In this document: one piece after another, positions 49,509-57,290 of the stretch
How the letters are laid out: every line of letters begins with the position of its first letter
Numbering within the stretch: the first letter of the stretch is position 1
Translations under genes and position numbers: made by a program
NCBI GenBank assembly: GCA_947085815.1
Contig: CAMTXU010000012.1
Location: 55,291-119,290, forward strand
Origin: Fen-1258 sp947085815
GTDB lineage: Bacteria > Bacteroidota > Ignavibacteria > Ignavibacteriales > Melioribacteraceae
Direction of reading: 5' to 3'
DNA: 64,000 nt
The notes under the pieces: model-generated
What the model saw: the letters and a program-made list of their open reading frames with translations, nothing else
What the model was told of the DNA's origin: nothing
Database searches by the model: none

Positions 49509-51287
49509 TCACAAATTTTTCATCCACGCGCTCCTCAGATTAAGCTGTTCTTCCGTTGCGTCCTCTTTAATTATTAATTGATGCTTAATCTTACGCGGCT
49601 GCATTGTTACTTTTAACTCTCTTTGCTCTCCGTCGCTTTGCGCGGTTAACATGAAAGATTCACCAACTTTCATTTTGCTTATAAAGGCAAATTTTGTTTG
49701 TGCATTTTGAAGATCTACATCTTCTCCGTTCACTTTTATAATGTAATCTCCGGCTTTAATGCCATCAGCCGAAGGGTTTTCTACATTAGTTACAATAAAT
49801 TTTCCATCTTTCACGCCGATTCCAAAGCCAAGAGAAATTTTTGAACTGTCTATTCCGGCAAATTCTTTGTACTCGATACCAATCTTTCCGTAATACTCTT
49901 TGATCGGAAGTTTATCCGTTCCTTTAATGTATCTGTTAATAAAGTCGGAAATCTCGGGATACGTTCTATTTGTAAACTCGTTGAAAAAATCTTTCTCGCT
50001 GAAGGCTCTCTCTATGCCGTAATCTTTATAAAGTTTATTTATTACCTCGCGAAGTCCTTTCTTACCGTTGGAAAGTTCCAGCAGACGAATATCCAGAAGT
50101 CCCGCAATGAGCGCACCTTTTTGATAAATATTAGGATATTGATCCTGTCTCGCGGTTGAATTCAGCGAAAGCTCTGTTAGAGAAATTGATTGATCGAAGT
50201 TATCATTAGCGGATAATTTTGATTTGACTTGTTTAATGTATTCTTCCAGTGTAATGAGATAGTCGCGTAGTTGCAGTATATCCGAAGCCCATTCTGTAAC
50301 ACCTTCATAAAGCCAGATGTGCTGAGACATTGTGGGCTTCTCAAAATTAAAATTACCGACCAACTCGCTGTGAATATTTAAAGGTGTTACGATATGATAA
50401 AATTCATGAGCCGCGACGGATTTCAATTCATTCGCCACAAGGTCGGTAAGTTCGGTCTCTTGGAAAACATAAAAGGAGCTGTAATTGTGTTCCCAAGCGC
50501 CGGCGGAAAATTTTTCGAAATGAAAAAGAAAAGTGTACCGGTCAACCGGCAATCCTTGCGTAAATTGACTTGTGGCGCCGATAATGTCTTCGAGTAAAAG
50601 CAGAAGCTGATCGGAATTAATCTTACCGGTTTTGGAATAAGTTAATACATCAATTGTGGTGTTTTCAATTTTGGTTGTTGCTTTGGTTAGGTTTCCCAGT
50701 AGGATGGGTGAATCGACTATATAGTCATAATCAACCGCGTCATAAAATCCGTCCGAATTTAATTTTAGTGCTGTACCAACTAACCACTTGTTGGGATACT
50801 CCAACTTTATTTTGATTGGTGTCTTGTTCATCCCATGAAAATAACCGAAGACACATTGCCCGTTAATTAATACATGATCTTCCTCTATTGAACTTCCGCT
50901 CATTGCATAAACGGGATTTTCTTTAACCGGCGTATCCCAGGTCTCCGCAATAGTGTAAATTATTTTTGCGGTTTTTTTAGGCTCTTCCAATTCCCATTGA
51001 TTTGTTGAAACTTGTTTTGAGCCAAGTTCTATTCCTTTAGAATCATATGCTTGGAATGAACGGACGAACCGCCCGATATCCATAATTTGATAAGTGCCGG
51101 GGGCAGTAGAGGCAAATTGATATATTTTATTCTGCCCGGAAAGCTTTTCCGGTATTAATGTCACTTTGAATAGATCGTCACTCCGGTCGTTTAGATTAAC
51201 AAAAAATTTATGTTGAGCCGATACAGAAACAAATTGTATAAACAATAAAAAAAAAGCCAATATTAATACAGTAATTCTATTTCTCAT
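49509..51287 (-). CDS. Secreted M61 family metallopeptidase with C-terminal PDZ domain
   Basis: The product has about 592 residues. A signal peptide (VLILAFFLLFIQFVSVSAQ) leads to an N-terminal beta domain typical of M61 peptidases (about 25-190: STAPGTYQIMDIGRFV). The catalytic part carries HEFYH (zinc site) and LYEGVTEW (the third ligand Glu lies in this motif). A PDZ domain follows (about 480-570: SADGIKAGDYIIKVNGEDV). M61 enzymes are glycyl aminopeptidases, and related Bacteroidota proteins are periplasmic. The PDZ domain would recognise C-termini. ATG 51287 starts the signal peptide; an upstream frame to 51344 adds 19 polar residues. Confidence 0.88.
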   Translation of the reverse strand: MRNRITVLILAFFLLFIQFVSVSAQHKFFVNLNDRSDDLFKVTLIPEKLSGQNKIYQFASTAPGTYQIMDIGRFVRSFQAYDSKGIELGSKQVSTNQWELEEPKKTAKIIYTIAETWDTPVKENPVYAMSGSSIEEDHVLINGQCVFGYFHGMNKTPIKIKLEYPNKWLVGTALKLNSDGFYDAVDYDYIVDSPILLGNLTKATTKIENTTIDVLTYSKTGKINSDQLLLLLEDIIGATSQFTQGLPVDRYTFLFHFEKFSAGAWEHNYSSFYVFQETELTDLVANELKSVAAHEFYHIVTPLNIHSELVGNFNFEKPTMSQHIWLYEGVTEWASDILQLRDYLITLEEYIKQVKSKLSANDNFDQSISLTELSLNSTARQDQYPNIYQKGALIAGLLDIRLLELSNGKKGLREVINKLYKDYGIERAFSEKDFFNEFTNRTYPEISDFINRYIKGTDKLPIKEYYGKIGIEYKEFAGIDSSKISLGFGIGVKDGKFIVTNVENPSADGIKAGDYIIKVNGEDVDLQNAQTKFAFISKMKVGESFMLTAQSDGEQRELKVTMQPRKIKHQLIIKEDATEEQLNLRSAWMKNL

Positions 51288-51448
51288 GTCCGCTTCATCC
51301 TTACAATTAGATTTACAGTTTATTGAGACGGATTGGCTTTGCAATAGTTTTACAATTCTTCACAACAAGCCTATAACGATTGTAATGCCCCATAGCATTT
51401 TGTTTTAGGAGTTCTTTAATTTTTTGCTATAGTTCTGTAAAAATGTTA

Positions 51449-52171
51449 CTAAATAAAAAATGCCGGAAATTTTTTCATTACGCAATGCCCGATCATTTCT
51501 GCTATCTCTTCGAATCCGAGAAGATTTGTGTTTATAACCGAATGATAGAGAAGAGGATCGTCAATATTTTTGTGAAAATATTTCCAGAGATAATTTTTTC
51601 TTTCTTCATCTTCATGCTTAATAAATTCAGCCGCCGTTTTTTGATCCACATTATAAAGCTTTATCGCATTTTCAATTCTGAAATTTAACGGCGCAACCAG
51701 ACGGACATGAAACGCATTCATGTTTTTCGCCAAAATAATATTCGATCCTCTTCCAACTATAATTGTATTTCCGTATTCAGCCAGCTTCATAATTGTTTGA
51801 GTTGTTTTATGAAGTAAAGAAATTTTAGAAGGGGATATTCCTAACATTTCTCTAAACCATGAATCGATCGTAGTCGGTTTTTCTTCTGCCAAAAATTTTC
51901 TGAAGTGATCGGGCAGATTGTGGTCTTCCATAATTTTTCCAATCAGATCACGATCAAAATAAGTCCAATCCCTGTAATCTGTAACCGCATATTTGTTGAA
52001 ATATTCTGTTAACCTCGCGCAGATTGTTGCGGCGCCTATACCGGTTTGCCGAGAGATAGTAATAATTGGCCCAGGATTTATTTTACGTTTGTGGAATTTT
52101 GCTTCATCAGATTCTTGATAAAGTTGTTCGATGTAGATGCGGGCGCGTTCGTAAGCTCCTAATACTTTCAT
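51449..52171 (-). CDS. Cytidylate kinase-like family protein
   Basis: A 240-residue P-loop-type protein of the cytidylate-kinase-like family (Cytidylate_kin2). The strand-loop ITISRQTGIGAATICARL occupies the P-loop position but lacks the classical GKS/T Lys, as is common in this family, while YFDRDLIGKIMED and NTIIVGRGSNIILAKNMNAFHVRLVAPLNFRIENA are well conserved. True nucleotide-kinase activity is therefore uncertain; some members are thought to be regulatory. It is transcribed towards the M61 gene and preceded by the amidase pair; no nucleotide-metabolism gene is adjacent. Confidence 0.8.
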   Translation of the reverse strand: MKVLGAYERARIYIEQLYQESDEAKFHKRKINPGPIITISRQTGIGAATICARLTEYFNKYAVTDYRDWTYFDRDLIGKIMEDHNLPDHFRKFLAEEKPTTIDSWFREMLGISPSKISLLHKTTQTIMKLAEYGNTIIVGRGSNIILAKNMNAFHVRLVAPLNFRIENAIKLYNVDQKTAAEFIKHEDEERKNYLWKYFHKNIDDPLLYHSVINTNLLGFEEIAEMIGHCVMKKFPAFFI

Positions 52172-52259
52172 TTTACACCTCCAAGAAATTGTTGTAGTGG
52201 AGGAGAGGAATTATCTATAACAAATTTAGCTAAAAATGAGATAAGATTGAACCATGGGG

Positions 52260-52297
52260 AATAAAGGGAAGAGTCCAAAAAAACTCTTCCCTTTATT
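52260..52297 (-). terminator. Strong hairpin terminator downstream of the amidase pair
   Basis: AATAAAGGGAAGAGT (52260-52274) pairs perfectly over 15 bases with ACTCTTCCCTTTATT (52283-52297), with an 8-base loop of mostly A (T on the minus strand). It begins 12 bases after the stop of the amidase gene at 52309 and would end the amidase transcript. Because the stem is symmetrical it could also stop read-through from the plus strand. Confidence 0.75.
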
Positions 52298-52308
52298 GTG
52301 AAAATTAC

Positions 52309-53970
52309 TCAATCCAGTTTCGGATGTTTTTTGTGATGTTCAGTTGCATCTTGAAATGCTTTTGCGACTGCGATTACTTTCCCTTCATCAAATAATCGTC
52401 CCATGAAAGTAATGCTGGTCAGTTCTCCCTTAACATTGAAGCCGGTGGGAACAACTACACAAGGATTACCCGTAAGATTTGTAAGCAGCAAATTATTTCC
52501 TTCCCATGACGGGGCAATGTAAACATCAATCTTCTCCATCAACTTCTGCATCTCCTGAAGGAGCATATAACGTATTCTGTTTGCGTTGATATATTCCACA
52601 GCAGGAATGAAGCGCGATGCACGAAAAATATTCGGCCAGGCTCCTTTAAATTGCCTGACAAGCATGTCATCCTTATTTGTACGTGTTAGTTCATCAAAGG
52701 CGGCGCCGGCTTCGGCGGTTAAAATAATTGCGATATCATTCGTTGCAATATCCGGCAGATCAATTGGAATAAGATTAGCGCCCAGCTCCTCAAGTTTTTT
52801 CAGAGCGAGTGAATCGTTCTTATGGAAAGAATATTTCTTTGCAAAATCATTTTTTAAGTAACCAATCTTTAATTTCTTCAGATCAATTTTCGCTTGATAG
52901 TTAAAAGGTGCGTTATAAAGAGTCGGGTCTATTCCATCTCTTCCATAAATAGCATTGAATACAATTGCAAGATCTTCCGCATTACGGCAGATGGGACCGA
53001 TTTTATCCATTGACCAGCTAAGAGCCATAGCACCGGTTCTGCTTACACGGCCATAGGTTGGTCTCAGACCGGTAACTCCGCATATTGTTGACGGCGAAAC
53101 AATCGAACCCCATGTTTCGGTGCCGATTGCAAATGGAAGCAATCCTGCGGAAACCGAAGATGCAGAACCGGCGGAAGATCCGCTCGATCCCTTTGTTGTA
53201 TCCCATGGATTACGAGTCATTCCTCCAAACCAAACGTCGTCCATAGCGAGCTCTCCCATCGAAAGCTTTGCGCATAAAACAGCACCTGCATCATCCAGCT
53301 TTTTAATTACTACCGCATCCTCATCTATTAATTGATCTTTAAAAGGAGCGGCGCCCCATGTTGTTCTGTAATCTTTTGTGTTTAGTAGATCCTTCACTCC
53401 GTAAGGAATTCCGTGAAGCATTCCGCGGTATTTTCCTTTTGCTATCTCTTCATCTGCTTTTTTAGCATGCGCAAGCGCGCGCTCTTCTGTTAATGTTATT
53501 ACCGAATGAAGTTTTGTTCCGTACTTTTTCAAACGTTCCAAATAAAATTTTGTCAATTGAGTCGAAGATATTTTCTTCGTCTTTATTAACCGTGCAAGTT
53601 CACCAATCGAATAAAAAGTGAGATCTTCAATCTTGGACGGCATTTTCACATAGGAATAGTCACCGAATTTTATTGGTTTTTGCTTTTGCTCGAACTTGAA
53701 TCCAACCGGAATAGGATTGAAAAGCATTGCCGGAGATACGCTGTTATCAAGATGAATCTTCCGGATGTTTTCATAATTACCAAGCTGGTCATTAAGTGCA
53801 TCCTGCATTGAATCGCACTCGGCGTCTGTAAATTCCAATCCAATTATTTTTTCCGCGGAAGGAATGAATTCCTTTTTGATCTTGCTCTCTTTCTTCTGTC
53901 CGAGTAATAATGATGTTGAAAATACAACAAAGAGGCTTACTATAAATATTGACTTGTTAACATGTTTCAT
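52309..53970 (-). CDS. Secreted amidase-signature family enzyme (paralogue 1)
   Basis: A 553-residue protein. A signal peptide (FIVSLFVVFSTSLLLGQ) precedes a charged N-terminal domain (about 28-110) and the amidase-signature fold. The Ser-cisSer-Lys triad is present: GVKDLL (Lys193), SSAGSASSVSAG (cis-Ser265) and GTETWGSIVSP (Ser289). These enzymes hydrolyse amide bonds of various substrates. It is secreted, unlike GatA or urea/acetamide amidases of the cytoplasm, so extracellular or periplasmic amides are the likely targets. It follows a close paralogue by 32 bases and ends in a strong terminator. Confidence 0.9.
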   Translation of the reverse strand: MKHVNKSIFIVSLFVVFSTSLLLGQKKESKIKKEFIPSAEKIIGLEFTDAECDSMQDALNDQLGNYENIRKIHLDNSVSPAMLFNPIPVGFKFEQKQKPIKFGDYSYVKMPSKIEDLTFYSIGELARLIKTKKISSTQLTKFYLERLKKYGTKLHSVITLTEERALAHAKKADEEIAKGKYRGMLHGIPYGVKDLLNTKDYRTTWGAAPFKDQLIDEDAVVIKKLDDAGAVLCAKLSMGELAMDDVWFGGMTRNPWDTTKGSSGSSAGSASSVSAGLLPFAIGTETWGSIVSPSTICGVTGLRPTYGRVSRTGAMALSWSMDKIGPICRNAEDLAIVFNAIYGRDGIDPTLYNAPFNYQAKIDLKKLKIGYLKNDFAKKYSFHKNDSLALKKLEELGANLIPIDLPDIATNDIAIILTAEAGAAFDELTRTNKDDMLVRQFKGAWPNIFRASRFIPAVEYINANRIRYMLLQEMQKLMEKIDVYIAPSWEGNNLLLTNLTGNPCVVVPTGFNVKGELTSITFMGRLFDEGKVIAVAKAFQDATEHHKKHPKLD

Positions 53971-54002
53971 CTTATTCTTCCTCTAAAATTGGAATTTAAA
54001 TA

Positions 54003-55670
54003 CTATTTGTACTTCGGATGTATTTTGTGGAAACTTGTTGCATCCTGAAATGCCTTAGCGACAGAAATGATTTTCCCCTCGTCAAATAAATTTCCAACAA
54101 AAGTAAAACTTGTAGGAGTCCCGCTATCAGAAAAACCGTTTGGCAGAACAATCAAAGGATGTCCGCTTAAATTTGTGAGAAGCAAATTACTGCTTTCCCA
54201 AGAAGGGGAAACATATAAATCAACTTGCTGCATCAATTTAGCCATATCTTGAATTAATAAATATCTGATCCTGTTTGCATTGATATACTCTACAGCCGGT
54301 ACCAGGCGGGCAGAACGGAATGTATTCGGCCACGCTCTTTTGGTCTGCTGTTCCAATAGATCATCTTTGCCCGAACGAGTTAACTCATCGAATGCCGCCG
54401 CTGATTCTGTTGTAAGTATAAGTCGTAAATCATTAACCGAAAAATTAGGCAATTCAATCGGAATTAAAGTCGCGCCGAGTTCTTCTAACTGCTTAAGTGC
54501 AAGAGAATCATTTTTGTGGAACGCGTATTTTTTATCAAAATCTTTTTTCAAATAACCAATCTTCAGTTTTTTCAAATCAACTTTCGGTTGGTAATTAAAT
54601 GGATAATCGTAAACGGATTGGTCGAAATTATCGGGACCATAAATCACGTTGAAAACAATCGCAAGGTCTTCGGTGTTGCGGCAAAGAGGTCCAACCTTGT
54701 CCATAGACCAGCTCAATGCCATTGCACCTTTTCTGCTTATCCGTCCGTAAGTTGGACGCAATCCGCTAACTCCGCAAACAGTCGCTGGAGAAACTATAGA
54801 ACCGTTTGTTTCTGTTCCGATACCGAAAGGTAGAAGTCCGGCAGATACAGCCGAAGCCACACCGGCAGAAGAACCGCTGGAACCTTTTGTTGTATCCCAA
54901 GGATTTCGGGTCATCCCGCCGAACCAAACATCACCACGTGCAAGAGCGCCCATTGAAAGTTTAGCGCATAATACAGCACCGGCATTTTCCAATCTTGTAA
55001 TTATCGTTGCATCTTCATCAATCACTTGATCTTTGTAGGGAGTTGCGCCCCATGTTGTTTTATATTGCTTGGTCGCGAATAAGTCTTTCACGCCGAATGG
55101 AATTCCATGAAGCATGCCGCGGTATTTACTTTTCGCAATTTCTTCATCTGCCTTTTTAGCTTGGACGAGCGCCCGCTCTTCAGTGAGAGTTACAACGCAG
55201 TGAAGTTCGGGACCGTACCTTTTTAGGCGCTCGATATACATTTTTGTTAGCTGTGTTGATGTTATTTTTTTTGTCTTTATTAGATGAGCAAGTTCACCTA
55301 TTGAATAGAAAGCAAGGTCATCAATATTAGCAGGTATTTTTACATAAGAATAATTATCGAACTTCAGCGGTTTTTGTTTTTGTTCGAATTTGAAACCGAC
55401 AGGAATTGGATTAAACGATATGGCAGGGGGGACACTATTATCAATATGAATTTTACGGATGTTTTCAAAGTTGCCAAGTTGATCGTTTAGCACATCCTGC
55501 ATCGAGTCCCGTTCAGCATCTGTAAGTTCCAACCCAATAATTTTTTCGGCTGAGGGAAGAAATTCTTTTTTAATTTTGCTCTCTTTTTGTTGTGCAATCA
55601 GAGAACAGAATAAAATTCCAAAAGTAAAAATAAAGGTGAACCAAGTTGTTGTAAGATTCATTTTAGACAT
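54003..55670 (-). CDS. Secreted amidase-signature family enzyme (paralogue 2)
   Basis: A 555-residue protein, nearly co-linear with the gene at 52309. It has a signal peptide (FTFIFTFGILFCSLIAQ), the shared N-terminal block KESKIKKEFLPSAEKIIGLE and the triad Lys195 (GVKDLF), cis-Ser267 and Ser291 (GTETNGSIVSP). The substrate pocket differs at several sites (for example TETNGS here, TETWGS in the other), suggesting divergence of specificity after tandem duplication. It is the first gene of the pair and starts at ATG 55670. No transporter or regulator is adjacent. Confidence 0.9.
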   Translation of the reverse strand: MSKMNLTTTWFTFIFTFGILFCSLIAQQKESKIKKEFLPSAEKIIGLELTDAERDSMQDVLNDQLGNFENIRKIHIDNSVPPAISFNPIPVGFKFEQKQKPLKFDNYSYVKIPANIDDLAFYSIGELAHLIKTKKITSTQLTKMYIERLKRYGPELHCVVTLTEERALVQAKKADEEIAKSKYRGMLHGIPFGVKDLFATKQYKTTWGATPYKDQVIDEDATIITRLENAGAVLCAKLSMGALARGDVWFGGMTRNPWDTTKGSSGSSAGVASAVSAGLLPFGIGTETNGSIVSPATVCGVSGLRPTYGRISRKGAMALSWSMDKVGPLCRNTEDLAIVFNVIYGPDNFDQSVYDYPFNYQPKVDLKKLKIGYLKKDFDKKYAFHKNDSLALKQLEELGATLIPIELPNFSVNDLRLILTTESAAAFDELTRSGKDDLLEQQTKRAWPNTFRSARLVPAVEYINANRIRYLLIQDMAKLMQQVDLYVSPSWESSNLLLTNLSGHPLIVLPNGFSDSGTPTSFTFVGNLFDEGKIISVAKAFQDATSFHKIHPKYK

Positions 55671-55787
55671 CTATGTCTCCGGCTTTTGTTGGCATATATA
55701 ATTTGTAGGCTAAATACAAAATAATGAAAATCTGAAGAGAGTAATATTAAATTTTGCATTACCGCAATTTTGCAATAAATTTGTTTC

Positions 55788-56429
55788 GTGAGAATAGAAA
55801 AATACAAACACATAATTTGGGACTGGAACGGTACAATAATTAACGATGTTGATCTTTGCGTAGAGTTAATAAATCAGCTTCTTATAGCACGAGGTCTTGA
55901 AACAGTAACAATCGATTCTTACCGGGAAGTCTTTACAATTCCGGTTAAGAATTATTATGCCCAACTCGGATTTGATTTTTCAAAAGAGTCGTTTGAAATT
56001 GTGGGTAAACAATGGATGACCGAATATGAAAGAAGGAAGTTTGAATGCAGACTTTATGACGGCGTAAAAAGAGCTATTCAGAAAATAAATCAACTTGGCA
56101 TAGGGCAGTCTATCCTCTCGGCATATTCACAACACACTTTAGATGAAATGGTTGAGTATTACGGATTGACAAAATATTTCACTCATATTGTCGGTCTTGA
56201 TAATATTTACGCTGCGGGCAAACTTCATCTAGGTAAAGATTTAATGAAACGGCTTGGCAATGGAAAAGGAGAGACGCTTCTTATCGGCGATACCGAACAC
56301 GATTACGAAGTTGCCTGTGAGATAGGTGCTGATTGTGTATTAATTTCGAATGGACATCAAAGCAAAAAAAAGTTGGAAAAACTTGGCGCAATAGTCATTC
56401 CGACTTTAGACCCTTTACTTGAGAACTAA
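55788..56429 (+). CDS. HAD-superfamily hydrolase, phosphoglycolate-phosphatase-like
   Basis: A 213-residue cytoplasmic enzyme. Motif I is WDWNGTIIND: the nucleophile Asp is present but the second Asp (general acid/base) is Asn, a substitution seen in a known subgroup of these proteins. Motif II is LSAYSQHT (Ser), and motifs III/IV are KLHLGK and LLIGDTEHDYEVA. The cap is the helical C1 type (about residues 15-80). It probably dephosphorylates a small phosphoester; the substrate is unknown. GTG at 55788 is the start. The 3' end overlaps the convergent M23 peptidase gene by 15 bases. Confidence 0.85.
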   Translation: MRIEKYKHIIWDWNGTIINDVDLCVELINQLLIARGLETVTIDSYREVFTIPVKNYYAQLGFDFSKESFEIVGKQWMTEYERRKFECRLYDGVKRAIQKINQLGIGQSILSAYSQHTLDEMVEYYGLTKYFTHIVGLDNIYAAGKLHLGKDLMKRLGNGKGETLLIGDTEHDYEVACEIGADCVLISNGHQSKKKLEKLGAIVIPTLDPLLEN

Positions 56430-57236
56430 GTTAATGGTAAACAAATTCATCGGGTCAATTCTTTTTTTGTACCATTGAACGCCAAGATGTAAATGAGGTC
56501 CGGTTGCTCGACCGGTAGAACCAACGAGTCCAATTACATCTCCTTTTTTAACAGTCTGATGATTACTAACCAATAATTTGCTCATGTGAAGATAAACACT
56601 TGTTAGCCCCTGTCCGTGATCTAATAAAACAAATGTACCGTTGTAAAAAAAATTTTCACCGGCAATTCTAACTATCCCGTCTGTTATGGCTCGTATCGAA
56701 TCCCCCTCGGCGGCGCGGTAATCCACACCGTTATGCACATTACTTGGTTTTCCGTTTAGGATTCTTTGTACACCAAACGTGGCTCCAATTTCAACCTTAT
56801 CAAGAGGATTGATAAATCCACTCATAAATAGAGCGTCTTTAGCCATTCCAACTTTAGCCCGGGCTTCCAACAGCATCCGTTCTTCATTGTGTATCTGTTT
56901 TAAAATTATCCTGGGAGGACTTAAAAAATTTTTATCCACTTGCAGCTTTTGAACGTCATATTTTTGTTTCTGTAAAATGTATTTGAAAATTTTTGTTTTA
57001 TGGTTTTTAAATCGCACTTTTAAAATAAAAGTTCCTTTGGCGTCACGGTCAAACCCGAAGACAAAAACCCCATTTTTATCAACTTGCAATTTTTTCTTAT
57101 TGAGAGTTGCGCCGTCAACATTTTTACCTTCACCAATAATGACTCCGCCCTGTTTTGCCTCACCATAAAAATTTATCTCTTGAGCGAACGATGAAACTGA
57201 AAAACAGAATATGAATAAAAGAAAATATTTTTTCAT
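56415..57236 (-). CDS. Secreted M23 family peptidase (LytM-like)
   Basis: A 273-residue protein with a signal peptide (MKKYFLLFIFCFSVSSFAQ). A beta-rich N-terminal domain (about 20-110) precedes a short helical linker (IHNEERMLLEARAKV) and the LytM catalytic domain: FGVQRILNGKPSNVHNGVDYRA (zinc His and Asp), VLLDHGQGLTSVYLHMSKL (His) and GPHLHLGVQW (His). All zinc ligands are present, so it is likely an active peptidoglycan endopeptidase. It converges with the HAD gene and lies 54 bases after the start of the large TPR/barrel gene region on the same strand. Confidence 0.9.
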   Translation of the reverse strand: MKKYFLLFIFCFSVSSFAQEINFYGEAKQGGVIIGEGKNVDGATLNKKKLQVDKNGVFVFGFDRDAKGTFILKVRFKNHKTKIFKYILQKQKYDVQKLQVDKNFLSPPRIILKQIHNEERMLLEARAKVGMAKDALFMSGFINPLDKVEIGATFGVQRILNGKPSNVHNGVDYRAAEGDSIRAITDGIVRIAGENFFYNGTFVLLDHGQGLTSVYLHMSKLLVSNHQTVKKGDVIGLVGSTGRATGPHLHLGVQWYKKRIDPMNLFTINLVLK

Positions 57237-57290
57237 CTAGGGCAGCTCCATTTTTTGACTAAAATAAAAAAAGGGGAACAAAAGGCAAGG

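Noticed and set aside
55788..56429. HAD hydrolase inactive because motif I is DWNGT
   Set aside because: The second Asp to Asn change is known in a subgroup of this family and the other motifs are intact, so inactivity cannot be claimed.
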